A DNA stretch of 64,000 nucleotides from Phosphoribacter sp964647395. Lineage in GTDB: Bacteria > Actinomycetota > Actinomycetes > Actinomycetales > Dermatophilaceae. The position numbers and the translations under genes are program-made. How positions within the stretch are numbered: the stretch's first letter is position 1; each line of letters begins with the position of its first letter. Positions 17,537-25,116 of the stretch are shown here, piece after piece. The notes beneath the pieces are model-generated. The model searched no databases, was not told the DNA's origin, and was given only the letters and a program-made list of their open reading frames with translations. Where the stretch lies: assembly GCA_964647395.1 (NCBI GenBank), contig CAZYHR010000001.1, forward strand, positions 1 through 64,000. Direction: 5' to 3'.

Positions 17537-17588
17537 CGGATCGGGGGCGATGACCCACGTCAGAGCGTGGGTCATCGCCCCCGATCCG
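17537..17588. terminator. Perfect 23-bp hairpin between convergent genes
   Basis: Positions 17537-17559 (CGGATCGGGGGCGATGACCC and three more bases) pair exactly with 17566-17588, leaving a six-base loop TCAGAG. It starts five bases after the DinB stop and faces the end of the minus-strand regulator gene, so it can stop transcription from both sides. No T-run is present. It resembles the hairpin at 28619-28666 in sequence and layout. Confidence 0.85.
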
Positions 17589-17646
17589 GGGTCTTCCTCG
17601 ACCCGGCACCCCTGCTGCCGCTGCCGGGCCCGAGCGCCGGGGACAC

Positions 17647-17964
17647 CTAACCGCCGGCGATCGCCCGCAGCGCCGCGAGATGCCCCTGGTATGCCGCGTG
17701 GCCGGCTTTGGTCAGCGACAGCCAGGTGCGGGGCCGCTTGCCGACGTAGCCCTTCCGGACGTGGACGTAGCCGGCCTGCTCGAGGATCGTCACCTGCTTG
17801 GACAGCACCGAGTCGCTGACCTCGACCGCGTCGCGGATCGCCGCGAACTCGGCGTTGTCGACCTGGGCCAGGGCGGCGACGATCGAGAACCGAACCGGCG
17901 CGTGGATCACCTCGTCCAGCCGGTGCCGGGCGTGCTGGCCGCCGGAGTCGGTCACGGCGCTCAT
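17647..17964 (-). CDS. Winged-helix transcriptional regulator (HTH_34 / MarR-like)
   Basis: A 105-residue DNA-binding protein. The helix-turn-helix and wing cover about residues 20-85, with FSIVAALAQVDNAEFAAIRD, the recognition helix SDSVLSKQVTILEQAGYV and wing VRKGYVGKRPRTWLSLT. Such small winged-helix proteins are usually encoded with a membrane protein operon that they repress. Its ATG at 17964 overlaps the stop of the membrane gene upstream (ATGA), making it the third gene of a three-gene operon whose promoter at about 18877 holds matching repeats. It is likely an autoregulator. Confidence 0.87.
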   Translation of the reverse strand: MSAVTDSGGQHARHRLDEVIHAPVRFSIVAALAQVDNAEFAAIRDAVEVSDSVLSKQVTILEQAGYVHVRKGYVGKRPRTWLSLTKAGHAAYQGHLAALRAIAGG

Positions 17965-18440
17965 CGCCGGGCCAGCCGATCGATCCGATAGGCCGCGAGC
18001 AGACAGGGCAGGGCGACCAGCAGGCAGTAGGGCAGGAACACCCCGGCGGCGGGCCACTGCCGGCTGGTGAACCACGCGATCCCCACGGCATACAGGGACA
18101 TGGTGACCAGGAAGCCGGCCAGGTAGACCCGCGCGAAGCCGCGCGGCGCCGAGCGGGCCCGGGAGTTGGCGGCCACGAGCAGGCCGACGGCTGCGGCATA
18201 CCCGGCGAAGCTGGCGATGAAGCCGGCCTTGTTGTCCTGCGACAGGGTCCACCAGGCCAGGGCCAGGACCACGCCGATGACGACGCCGAGCAGCGCGACG
18301 TAACTGACGATGATGCGGCGGTCGCGGTCGGAGACCACCCGGACCGCGGCGGCGCGGGCCATGGCGGCCCGGGCCTGCTCGGGGGTCAGGGTGAGCTCGG
18401 TGGGGGATTCGGCCGGCGGTTCCGGGCGGAAGTCAGTCAT
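17961..18440 (-). CDS. Membrane protein, four predicted transmembrane helices
   Basis: A 159-residue protein with a charged cytoplasmic-looking N-terminus of about 42 residues (PEQARAAMARAAAVRVVSDR) and hydrophobic segments near residues 45-67, 73-90, 103-123 and 132-152. I recognise no catalytic motif. It overlaps the regulator start by 4 bp and the upstream membrane gene by 8 bp. Small membrane-protein pairs behind such regulators are common in Actinobacteria but mostly uncharacterised; export or envelope stress would be a guess. Confidence 0.75.
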   Translation of the reverse strand: MTDFRPEPPAESPTELTLTPEQARAAMARAAAVRVVSDRDRRIIVSYVALLGVVIGVVLALAWWTLSQDNKAGFIASFAGYAAAVGLLVAANSRARSAPRGFARVYLAGFLVTMSLYAVGIAWFTSRQWPAAGVFLPYCLLVALPCLLAAYRIDRLARR

Positions 18441-18822
18441 GGCGAGCCGCCGTGACGACGCGCGCGGCCTCGACCACGGCCGGGATGGTGCCCGCGAGCA
18501 CGGCCGAGACGACGACCACCCACGGCGTCGAGCCCGGCTGCAGCAGGCAGAGCAGGACGACCACCGAGCTGGCCAGCGTGGCGGCGAGCAGCCCGGCGAG
18601 GGTGCGGCCGCGCAGCCGCATGGTGGTGATCGCCATGACGGTGATGACCGCGATGGTCGAGGCGGCGACGACCCCGGCGCCGCGGGAGCCGCTCTCGGTC
18701 CCGGCGCGGGCGGCGATGGCCAGGCAGGCCAGCCCGAGGGTGAGGCCGAGGGCGCCGAGCGCCTGGCCGACCGGTGAGAGGGTGATGGTCGAGGTGGCGG
18801 GCCGGTTGACGGTGTCGTTCAT
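18433..18822 (-). CDS. Small membrane protein, first gene of regulator cassette
   Basis: A 129-residue hydrophobic protein with four likely membrane segments (about residues 18-40, 48-68, 75-95 and 98-122) and no soluble domain. The ATG at 18822 follows GAGGAGAACACC, a strong ribosome-binding site. It begins the operon of two membrane proteins and the winged-helix regulator. I recognise no family. Its promoter region, about 50 bp upstream, has repeated AAGTAG words that are likely operators for the regulator encoded two genes later. Confidence 0.72.
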   Translation of the reverse strand: MNDTVNRPATSTITLSPVGQALGALGLTLGLACLAIAARAGTESGSRGAGVVAASTIAVITVMAITTMRLRGRTLAGLLAATLASSVVVLLCLLQPGSTPWVVVVSAVLAGTIPAVVEAARVVTAARHD

Positions 18823-18861
18823 GGTGTTCTCCTCAGCTCTGGAAGGTAATCCCAGTCTGAT

Positions 18862-18888
18862 AACTACTTTCTACTTTGTCAAGTAGTT
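18862..18888 (-). promoter_or_regulatory. Promoter/operator with AAGTAG repeats
   Basis: Read on the minus strand, AACTACTT and AAGTAGTT form an 8-bp inverted repeat (18881-18888 and 18862-18869), and an extra AAGTAG lies between them (18871-18876). A TTGACA -35-like hexamer is embedded at 18877-18882. This stands out as an AT-rich island and sits upstream of the small membrane-protein operon. It overlaps the last codons and stop of bioD. The repeats suit a small winged-helix dimer such as the one encoded at 17647-17964. Confidence 0.6.
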
Positions 18889-19616
18889 TCTGGAAACCCG
18901 CTCAACCAGCCCGGTACGCCGCGCGCGAACCCGGGCGGGTCCAGCGCTGCTGCCCGGTCCGGCAGGCGCCCGAGCAGCGGCGCCCCGGCGACCCGGGGCA
19001 GGTCCACGAGGTTCTCCCGCATGGCCAGGTCCGGGTCGGCTGGCCAACTGCCGACGACGAGTCCGACCAGCCCGATCTGCCTGGCGCGCAACGCTGCTGC
19101 GGTGAGCGCCACGTGGTTGAGGGTGCCCAGCCCGGGCGCGGCGACGAGCAGCGCCGCGCAGTCCCGACCCAGCGCGTGCAGCGCGACCCCGAGGTCGGCA
19201 AGGGTGCCGCCGTGGCTGTCGAGCTCGACGAGCAGGCCACCGGCACCCTCGACGAGCACGATGTCGTGGGTGCCGGCCAGGCCGGCCACCGCGGCCGCGT
19301 GCTCGGCCACCGCGGGGATCCGCACCCCCGCCCGCCGGGCCGCGGCGGCCGGGGCGAGCGGGTCGGGCAGGCGCACCCCCTCGAACAGGGTGAGCCGCTC
19401 GTCGCCGGTCCGGGCTCGGGCCAGCAGCCGGCAGACCTCATCGAGGTCGCCCGGGTCGGCGGGCCCGACCCCGGTCTGGGCGGGTTTGACCACCGCGATC
19501 CGCAGCCCCCGCCCCAGCAGCAGCCCGGCCAGGGCCGCCGTGACGACGGTCTTGCCGACGCCGGTCGAGGTGCCGGTGACCAGCACGACCTCGGGCCGGT
19601 GGGACGGGTCAGCCAC
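18879..19616 (-). CDS. bioD: Dethiobiotin synthetase
   Basis: A 245-residue P-loop enzyme that closes the ureido ring of dethiobiotin from DAPA, CO2 and ATP. The Walker A motif is TGTSTGVGKTVV near residues 14-25, VVKPAQTG is the next conserved block, and VEGAGGLLVEL is the family hallmark. The start GTG at 19616 overlaps the end of bioF by 8 bp, so the two are coupled. The stop codon TGA lies inside a TTGACA hexamer that may serve the next operon as its -35 element. Confidence 0.93.
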   Translation of the reverse strand: MADPSHRPEVVLVTGTSTGVGKTVVTAALAGLLLGRGLRIAVVKPAQTGVGPADPGDLDEVCRLLARARTGDERLTLFEGVRLPDPLAPAAAARRAGVRIPAVAEHAAAVAGLAGTHDIVLVEGAGGLLVELDSHGGTLADLGVALHALGRDCAALLVAAPGLGTLNHVALTAAALRARQIGLVGLVVGSWPADPDLAMRENLVDLPRVAGAPLLGRLPDRAAALDPPGFARGVPGWLSGFPETT

Positions 19617-20727
19617 CGGTGACCTCGCGCAGCACCGTGACGGCGGCGGACAGGTCGGCGTGGTCGGCGTGCGCGGTCAGTCGCAGGCGGGAAATGCCGT
19701 CCGGAGTCGACGGCGGCCGGAAGCAGCCGATCCGCACGCCCTGGGCGCGGGCCCGGGCCACGGCGGCGAGCGCCTGCTCCGGTCCGGGCATGGCGACCGA
19801 CAGCACCGCGCCCGCCACCGGATCGACCCCGCAGGCCGCAGCCAGGGTCGCGGCGTTCGCCCGCACCCGGGCCGCCAGTTGCGGCTCGGCCTGCAGCACC
19901 TGCAGCGCGGTGAGCGCTGCCCCGGCGGCGGCCGGCGCGAGCCCGGTGTCGTAGATGAACGGCCGGGCGGTGTTGACCAGGTGCTCGCGCACCGCGGCCG
20001 ATCCGAGGACCGCACCTCCTTGGGCGGCAAGAGATTTCGACAGGGTCAGGGTGACGACGACGTGCGGGTCCGGGCCGGCGACCAGGCCCGGCAGCACGCC
20101 CTCCCCGCGGGCCCCGACCACCCCCAGCGCGTGCGCCTCGTCCACGAGCAGGACGGCGCCGTGGGCGCGGCAGACCTCGAGCAGGGCGCCCAGCGGGGCC
20201 GCGTCGCCCAGCACGCTGTAGACCGACTCGACGACGACCATGGCCCGGGTCTCGCGGCGCGCGGCCAGCAGTTCGGTGACGTGGGCGACGTCGTTGTGCC
20301 GGGCCACCGCCACCCGCGCCCGGGCCAGCCGGCCGGCGTCGACGAGCGAGGCGTGCACGTGGGCGTCGGAGACGACCAGCGTGTCGGCGTCGGTCAGCGC
20401 GGTGACCGCGGCGAGGTTGGCGTGATAGCCGGTCGAGAAGACCAGCGCGGCCGGTGTGCCGAGGTGCTCGGCCAGCGCCGACTCGAGCTCGGCGTGGATC
20501 GGCAGCGTGCCGGTGACCAGTCGGGACGAGCCGGCGCCGCCGCCATAGGTCTCGGCGGCCCGGACCGCACCCGCGACGACCCGGGGGTCGGTGCGCAACC
20601 CGAGATAGTCGTTGCCGGCCAGGTCGAGCAGCCCGTCGGCCGCGTCGGTGACCGGGGTGGACCGGACCAGACCGCGCTCGACCCGGCCCGCGGCCGCGGC
20701 GGCGAGCCAGTCGGCGAAGGCGCTCAC
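19609..20727 (-). CDS. bioF: 8-amino-7-oxononanoate synthase
   Basis: A 372-residue PLP enzyme of the alpha-oxoamine synthase family that joins pimeloyl thioester and alanine to make KAPA. Recognisable blocks are NDYLGLRTDP, GGGAGSSRLVTG, FSTGYHANLA, SVYSVLGDAAPLG, VDEAHALGVVG and the Schiff-base lysine in TLTLSKSLAAQGG. The start GTG at 20727 leaves only 33 bp to the divergent phosphatase start, so the bioFD and phosphatase promoters overlap. No bioC/bioH-type pimeloyl genes are in the window. Confidence 0.93.
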   Translation of the reverse strand: MSAFADWLAAAAAGRVERGLVRSTPVTDAADGLLDLAGNDYLGLRTDPRVVAGAVRAAETYGGGAGSSRLVTGTLPIHAELESALAEHLGTPAALVFSTGYHANLAAVTALTDADTLVVSDAHVHASLVDAGRLARARVAVARHNDVAHVTELLAARRETRAMVVVESVYSVLGDAAPLGALLEVCRAHGAVLLVDEAHALGVVGARGEGVLPGLVAGPDPHVVVTLTLSKSLAAQGGAVLGSAAVREHLVNTARPFIYDTGLAPAAAGAALTALQVLQAEPQLAARVRANAATLAAACGVDPVAGAVLSVAMPGPEQALAAVARARAQGVRIGCFRPPSTPDGISRLRLTAHADHADLSAAVTVLREVTGG

Positions 20728-20760
20728 GGGTCGATCCTGCCATCCTGGTTCAATGGCGAC

Positions 20761-21240
20761 ATGACCCGAGTCAGCATGATCTGCACCGGCAACATCTGCC
20801 GCTCCCCGATGGGCGAGATCGTCCTGCGCCAGCTGCTGGACGAGGCCGGTGTCGACGGCGTCGAGGTGACCTCCGCGGGCACCGGGGCGTGGCACGTGGG
20901 CGACGGCGCCGACCAGCGCACCGTGGCGGTGCTGCACCGGCACGGCTATGACGGCTCCGCGCACATCGCCCAGCAGGTCAACCGTGATTTCTTCGCCGAG
21001 CACGACCTGCTGCTGGCCGCCGACCGGGGACACGCGCGGGCGCTGCGCACCCTCGCCCCGTCGCCCGCCGACGCCGACAAGGTCCGGCTGCTGCGCGAGT
21101 TCGACCCCGAGGCGGTCGCCGCGGGCACGCTGGAGGTCGACGACCCCTGGTACGGCGGCACCGCCGACTTCGAGCGCTGCTTCCGCGAGGTCGAGGCCGC
21201 CTGCCGCGGCCTGGTCGAGCACCTGCGCGAGCGAGGCTGA
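20761..21240 (+). CDS. Low-molecular-weight protein-tyrosine phosphatase
   Basis: A 159-residue cytoplasmic phosphatase. The active-site loop CTGNICRS at residues 8-15 gives the Cys-x5-Arg signature with nucleophile Cys8, and the general-acid loop is DDPWYGG near residue 130. In Actinobacteria these enzymes act on protein phosphotyrosine or help control polysaccharide synthesis. The ATG at 20761 has no clear Shine-Dalgarno sequence and lies 33 bp from the divergent bioF start, so a leaderless transcript is possible. Confidence 0.92.
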   Translation: MTRVSMICTGNICRSPMGEIVLRQLLDEAGVDGVEVTSAGTGAWHVGDGADQRTVAVLHRHGYDGSAHIAQQVNRDFFAEHDLLLAADRGHARALRTLAPSPADADKVRLLREFDPEAVAAGTLEVDDPWYGGTADFERCFREVEAACRGLVEHLRERG

Positions 21241-21314
21241 GATCAGTGGTTGATCGCCCCGGGTCCGGCCGCCTGCTCCCAGCTCATCCAGGCGGCGGAT
21301 GAACAGCAGGTAGG

Positions 21315-22283
21315 TCAGGCCCCGCCGGCCCGGCCCAGCGCCTCGCGTAGCAGGTCGTGGTATGCCGCGAAGCTCTCGACCACCTCGTCGGCGGTGCGCA
21401 GCCGGTCGACCAGGCCGACGGACTGACCGGCATACACCGGCGCCCAGGTGAGGTCGGCCTCGGCGCGGGCGGCGGTCATCCGCTCGGTCATCGACGGGTC
21501 GATGGCGACGGCCTGCTCGAGGTCATCGACGCGGCCGGCCCACTCGGCGGTGAAGGGATTGACCAGGGCGCGGCCGCCGTAGACCGCCGGCCAGGCGAAC
21601 CGCTGGGTGATGTCGAAGACCCGGGTGTAGACCGTGTCGGCACAGTCCGCGGCGACGATCGCCGCCTTGAGCGGGTCGGCCATGGCGCTCTCCACGGTCG
21701 CGGCGAACGGCGTGCCGACCCACGCGGCGACGGCGCCCGCGGCGATGACCGCGGCCAGTCCGCGAGCGGTGCCGATGCCGCCGGCGGCCGCCACCGGCAC
21801 CCCGGCCGGATCGGCCAGATCGAGCACCTGCTGCAGCAGCGGCAGGGTCGCGACCTCGCCCCGGCCGTGCCCGCCCCCCTCGCTGCCCCGCGCGACGAGC
21901 AGGTCGACGCCGGCGTCGAGGGCCCGACGGGCCTCGTCGAGCGTGCCGACCTGGGTGACCACGGTCGCCCCGCCCGCCCGGGCCCGATCGACCCACGGGG
22001 CCGGGTCGCCGAAGCTGATGCTGACCAGGACCGGGCCCGCGGCGACCGCCGCGTCGAGGACCCCGGGCCGGTCGGCCAGCGTCCAGTTCATCAGGCCCAC
22101 GCCGAACGCGGTGCCGCGCAACGGCTCCAGCTCCGCGGTCACCGACTCGGCGGTCGCCGCCCCGGTGAACCCCACGGTGCCCAGCCCACCGGCCGCGGTC
22201 ACCGCCGCCGCCAGCCGGTGCCCCGCGGCACCGGCCATGCTCGCGCTGATCACCGGCACCCGCAGCTCGCCCAGCCATTCCAT
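21315..22283 (-). CDS. Nitronate monooxygenase family flavoprotein
   Basis: A 322-residue FMN-dependent TIM-barrel protein of the NMO (2-nitropropane dioxygenase) family, which oxidises toxic alkyl nitronates. Family blocks are VPVISASMAG at the start, GGLGTVGF, LVARGSEGGGHGRG with the catalytic histidine, and GVPVAAAGGIGTARGLAAVIAAGAVAAWVG (shown here in overlapping recognition, FMN phosphate loop). The ATG at 22283 gives MEWLGELRVP. Enoyl reductases of the FabK type are close relatives and cannot be fully excluded. A 15-bp tandem-repeat array separates it from the divergent purB. Confidence 0.85.
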   Translation of the reverse strand: MEWLGELRVPVISASMAGAAGHRLAAAVTAAGGLGTVGFTGAATAESVTAELEPLRGTAFGVGLMNWTLADRPGVLDAAVAAGPVLVSISFGDPAPWVDRARAGGATVVTQVGTLDEARRALDAGVDLLVARGSEGGGHGRGEVATLPLLQQVLDLADPAGVPVAAAGGIGTARGLAAVIAAGAVAAWVGTPFAATVESAMADPLKAAIVAADCADTVYTRVFDITQRFAWPAVYGGRALVNPFTAEWAGRVDDLEQAVAIDPSMTERMTAARAEADLTWAPVYAGQSVGLVDRLRTADEVVESFAAYHDLLREALGRAGGA

Positions 22284-22320
22284 CCCGCCACTGTATGCCG
22301 CCGGCTGCCCGCCGCGGGCG

Positions 22321-22456
22321 GCCCAGCGTTGGACGGCCCAGCGTTCGACGGCCCAGCGTTGGACGGCCCAGCGTTTGACGGCCCAGCGTTGGACGGCCCA
22401 GCGTTGGACGGCCCAGCGGTTGGAGGGCTCAGCGCTGGACGGCCCGGCGCTGGACG
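22321..22456. repeat. 15-bp tandem repeat array, about 9 units
   Basis: The unit GCCCAGCGTTGGACG repeats head to tail from 22321, first as exact or one-base variants (six units to 22410), then as three more diverged units to about 22456. It fills most of the space between the divergent starts of the nitronate monooxygenase gene and purB. It stays open in several frames, but nothing suggests it is translated. Copy number is likely to vary between strains. Confidence 0.92.
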
Positions 22457-22497
22457 GCCCGGCCGGCTGCCGCGCGGCCGGTGGAAGGATGAGCCCC

Positions 22498-23898
22498 ATG
22501 GCCTTGCGTGACGTCCAGCCCCCCCTCGCCCTCGGCGCCCTCGACGGCCGCTACCGCGGCGCGGTGGCGGCGCTGGTCGACCACCTGTCCGAGGCCGCCC
22601 TCAACCGGGAGCGGATCCGGGTCGAGGTCGAGTGGCTGCTCTACCTCACCGACCGGGGCATCGTGCCGGGGGTGCGCGCCCTGACCCCCGGCGAGCAGGC
22701 CGCCCTGCGCGCCCTGCCCGAGGAGTTCGGCGCCGACGAGATCGCGGCGCTGGCCGAGATCGAGCAAGTCACCGCCCACGATGTCAAGGCCGTCGAATAC
22801 TTCGTCAAGCAGCGCCTGGCCCGGATCGCCCCCGACCCCGGCCTCGGCGAACTCGTCCACTTCGCGCTGACCAGCGAGGACGTCAACAACCTGTGCTACG
22901 CGCTCATGGTCAAGGGCGCCGTCCAGCAGGTCTGGTTGCCCAAGGCCGAGGAACTCGTCCAGCAGCTCACCGCCCTGGCTGAACAGCACGCCGCCACCCC
23001 GATGCTCGCGCACACCCACGGCCAGCCGGCCACGCCGACGACGCTGGGCAAGGAGCTCGCGGTGCTGGCCTGGCGACTGCGGCGGCAGGCGGCGCGAGTC
23101 GGCGACGCGGCATACCTGGGCAAGCTCAACGGCGCGACCGGCACCTACGGCGCGCACCTGGCGGCCGTCCCCGATCACGACTGGGAGGCGACCTCGCGCG
23201 CCTTCGTCGAGTCGCTGGGCCTGACCTGGAACCCGCTGACCACCCAGATCGAGAGCCACGACTGGCAGGCCGAGCTCTACGCCGACGTGGCGCGGTTCAA
23301 CCGGATCCTGCACGGCCTCGCGCAGGACGTCTGGACCTATATCGCGATGGGCTACTTCGCCCAGGTGCGCGGCCAGGGGACGGTCGGATCGTCGACCATG
23401 CCGCACAAGGTCAACCCCATCCGTTTCGAGAACGCCGAGGCCAACCTCGAGGTCTCCACAGCCCTGCTCGATGTTCTGGCCGCCACCCTCGTCGAGAGCC
23501 GGATGCAGCGCGATCTCACCGACTCCTCGATGCAGCGCAACATCGGCACCGCGTTCGGACACAGCGTGCTCGCGCTGGACAACGTCTGCCGCGGCCTGGC
23601 CGGGCTGGACGCCGTCCCCGAGCGGATGGCGCAGGACCTGGACGCCAACTGGGAGGTGCTGGCCGAGCCGATCCAGTCGGTCATGCGCGCGCTGGCCGCG
23701 CAGGGGGTTCCGGACCTGGACAACCCCTACGAGCGGCTCAAGGAACTGACCCGCGGCCGTCGGGTCGGCGAGCCCGAGCTGCGCGAATTCGTCGCCGGGC
23801 TGGGGCTGCCCGCCGACGTCGAGGCCCGGCTGCAGCGGCTCACCCCGGCCGGGTACGTCGGCCTGGCCCCCCAGCTCGTGCGGCACCTGCGGGGCTGA
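22498..23898 (+). CDS. purB: Adenylosuccinate lyase
   Basis: A 466-residue fumarase/aspartase-superfamily enzyme that acts twice in purine synthesis, splitting fumarate from SAICAR and from adenylosuccinate. The superfamily signature GSSTMPHKVNPIRFENAEAN is intact, and TAHDVKAVEYFVK, TSEDVNNLCYAL and LAHTHGQPATPTTLGKE carry the other active-site residues. Its length and HDVKAVEY block fit the E. coli-type PurB class. ATG at 22498 is favoured because GGAAGG lies about nine bases upstream; another ATG at 22489 overlaps that site. Confidence 0.95.
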   Translation: MALRDVQPPLALGALDGRYRGAVAALVDHLSEAALNRERIRVEVEWLLYLTDRGIVPGVRALTPGEQAALRALPEEFGADEIAALAEIEQVTAHDVKAVEYFVKQRLARIAPDPGLGELVHFALTSEDVNNLCYALMVKGAVQQVWLPKAEELVQQLTALAEQHAATPMLAHTHGQPATPTTLGKELAVLAWRLRRQAARVGDAAYLGKLNGATGTYGAHLAAVPDHDWEATSRAFVESLGLTWNPLTTQIESHDWQAELYADVARFNRILHGLAQDVWTYIAMGYFAQVRGQGTVGSSTMPHKVNPIRFENAEANLEVSTALLDVLAATLVESRMQRDLTDSSMQRNIGTAFGHSVLALDNVCRGLAGLDAVPERMAQDLDANWEVLAEPIQSVMRALAAQGVPDLDNPYERLKELTRGRRVGEPELREFVAGLGLPADVEARLQRLTPAGYVGLAPQLVRHLRG

Positions 23899-23908
23899 CC
23901 GGTATGCC

Positions 23909-23986
23909 GGCCGGTGGCCTCGGATCTGCGGCGGCGCGGTAGGTGGCCGGCGGCCTCGGGTATCCGGCGGCGCGGTGGGCGGCCGG
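23909..23986. repeat. Two 36-bp direct repeats plus partial third
   Basis: GGCCGGTGGCCTCGG opens a 36-bp unit at 23909-23944, which recurs with six or so changes at 23945-23980 and restarts at 23981. The repeats lie exactly between the convergent ends of purB and the DCC-family gene. They look like a small minisatellite; no hairpin strong enough to be called a terminator stands out. Confidence 0.75.
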
Positions 23987-24388
23987 TCAACCGGTCGCGC
24001 GCGGCACCTCGCAGGCACCGGTGCCGCCGGGCAGGCGGTGCCGGTTGGCGGCGACCCAGCGATAGACCGGCGCCGCGACGACCCCGACCGGCCGGCTGTC
24101 GAGCAGTCGGCCCAGCCCGCGAGCCCACCTCGGGCCGGAGCGCAGCGCCGCGGCCCAGGCGTGATGACCGTAGACGACCCCGCCCGAGGCGTCGACGAAC
24201 GGCATCTCGAGCCGGGCCCGGTCCGGGTCGATGCGGTGCGCGGCGAGGTCGACCGCGGACATCGGCAACGTCTGCGCGCCGATGCGGAAGACCCGCACCG
24301 CGAGTCCGGCCGAGCGCTGGCAGAAGCCGCAGTCGTCGTCGAAGACGAGCAGGCCACGCGACCCCCGCGGAGTCGGCGCCGCGCTCAT
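23987..24388 (-). CDS. DCC-family thiol-disulfide oxidoreductase-like protein
   Basis: A 133-residue protein of the DUF393/DCC family. The name-giving motif DxxCxxC is seen as VFDDDCGFCQRSA with cysteines at residues 20 and 23, followed by a HHAWAAALR block typical of the family. These are predicted thioredoxin-like or redox proteins; biochemical roles are poorly known. The ATG at 24388 overlaps the VOC gene stop (TGATG), so the two are co-translated. Nothing else in the surroundings hints at a partner. Confidence 0.87.
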   Translation of the reverse strand: MSAAPTPRGSRGLLVFDDDCGFCQRSAGLAVRVFRIGAQTLPMSAVDLAAHRIDPDRARLEMPFVDASGGVVYGHHAWAAALRSGPRWARGLGRLLDSRPVGVVAAPVYRWVAANRHRLPGGTGACEVPRATG

Positions 24389-25023
24389 CAGACGGTGACC
24401 TGACCCTCGGGGGTGTCGAAGGTGACCGACAGCAGACCGGGCGTGCCGTGCGGGGCCAGGAAGGTGAAGTCGAGCGAGGTCGGCGTGTAGTCCGAGGTGA
24501 CGCCCAGCCAACTGCGTACCCGGTCCGGGTCACCGGCGATGGTCAGCCCGGCCAGTCGCACGTCGTCCGGACCCTCGGACGACGGGTGCCGGACCCCGTG
24601 GTCCCACTCGACGAAGAACGGCAGTTGCGGGTCGGCCTGCAAGCCCTTGATCCCGATCTGCCGCCAGCGCAGTTCCCGGCCATCGGGGGTGTGCCGGAAA
24701 CCCTCCGCCGAGAGCCGGCCCAGCCGGCGCTCCACCGACGTGATGTCGTCGACCCGCACGACCCAGCCCAGCCAGCCGCCGCCGACCTCGGACCGGCTGC
24801 GCACCACCTGCCCGAAGACCGCCTTGCAGGACGCCGGGTGGTCCAGCACCTCGACGACCTCGACATAGCGTTCGCCGCCCAGCGGCAGGATGACGTTGCG
24901 GGTGCCGAACCGCGGGTGCACCCCGCCGTCGACCGGCTCGACGCCGATCTGCTTGGCGAGTCGCTCGGCCGTCGCCCGCAAGCCGTCATGCTCGGCGGCG
25001 TAGCTGACGTGGTCGACTCGCAT
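24388..25023 (-). CDS. VOC/glyoxalase-like domain protein
   Basis: A 211-residue protein of the glyoxalase-like (PF13468-type) group: an N-terminal VDHVSYAAEHDGLRATAERL segment, GGVHPRFGTRNVILPLGGER, YVEVVEVLDHP and a second related half. The metal-site pattern (His near the N-terminus, Glu in EVVEVLD) is compatible with metal binding, but the substrate is unknown. The ATG at 25023 begins MRVDHVSY; a longer reading adds little that is conserved. It is translationally coupled to the DCC gene. Confidence 0.78.
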   Translation of the reverse strand: MRVDHVSYAAEHDGLRATAERLAKQIGVEPVDGGVHPRFGTRNVILPLGGERYVEVVEVLDHPASCKAVFGQVVRSRSEVGGGWLGWVVRVDDITSVERRLGRLSAEGFRHTPDGRELRWRQIGIKGLQADPQLPFFVEWDHGVRHPSSEGPDDVRLAGLTIAGDPDRVRSWLGVTSDYTPTSLDFTFLAPHGTPGLLSVTFDTPEGQVTV

Positions 25024-25088
25024 GCGCCCCATCGTGACACAGGTCGAGTCGGTGCTTTGACCCACCCGTGCCGGTGAGGAGCCAGCCC

Positions 25089-25116
25089 GCGCTTGACCCC
25101 TTACGGGTGCAAGCGC
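25089..25116 (-). terminator. Hairpin directly after the TrmH-type gene
   Basis: GCGCTTG (25110-25116, minus strand) pairs with CAAGCGC (25089-25095), and the inner CACCC/GGGGT bases pair partly, around a short loop. It starts on the base next to the TAA stop of the methyltransferase gene. The stem is about 12 bp with a mismatch, so it is a reasonable but not strong intrinsic terminator. Confidence 0.55.

Noticed and set aside
18433..18822. Toxin-antitoxin idea for the small membrane proteins plus regulator
   Set aside because: Products are ordinary multi-helix membrane proteins with a third-gene regulator; there is no toxin-like domain or typical two-gene order.
22321..22456. Possible CRISPR-like or peptide-coding array
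   Set aside because: Units follow each other directly with no unique spacers and no cas genes; the frames read as WAVQR-like repeats but have no start signal and lie in a promoter spacer.
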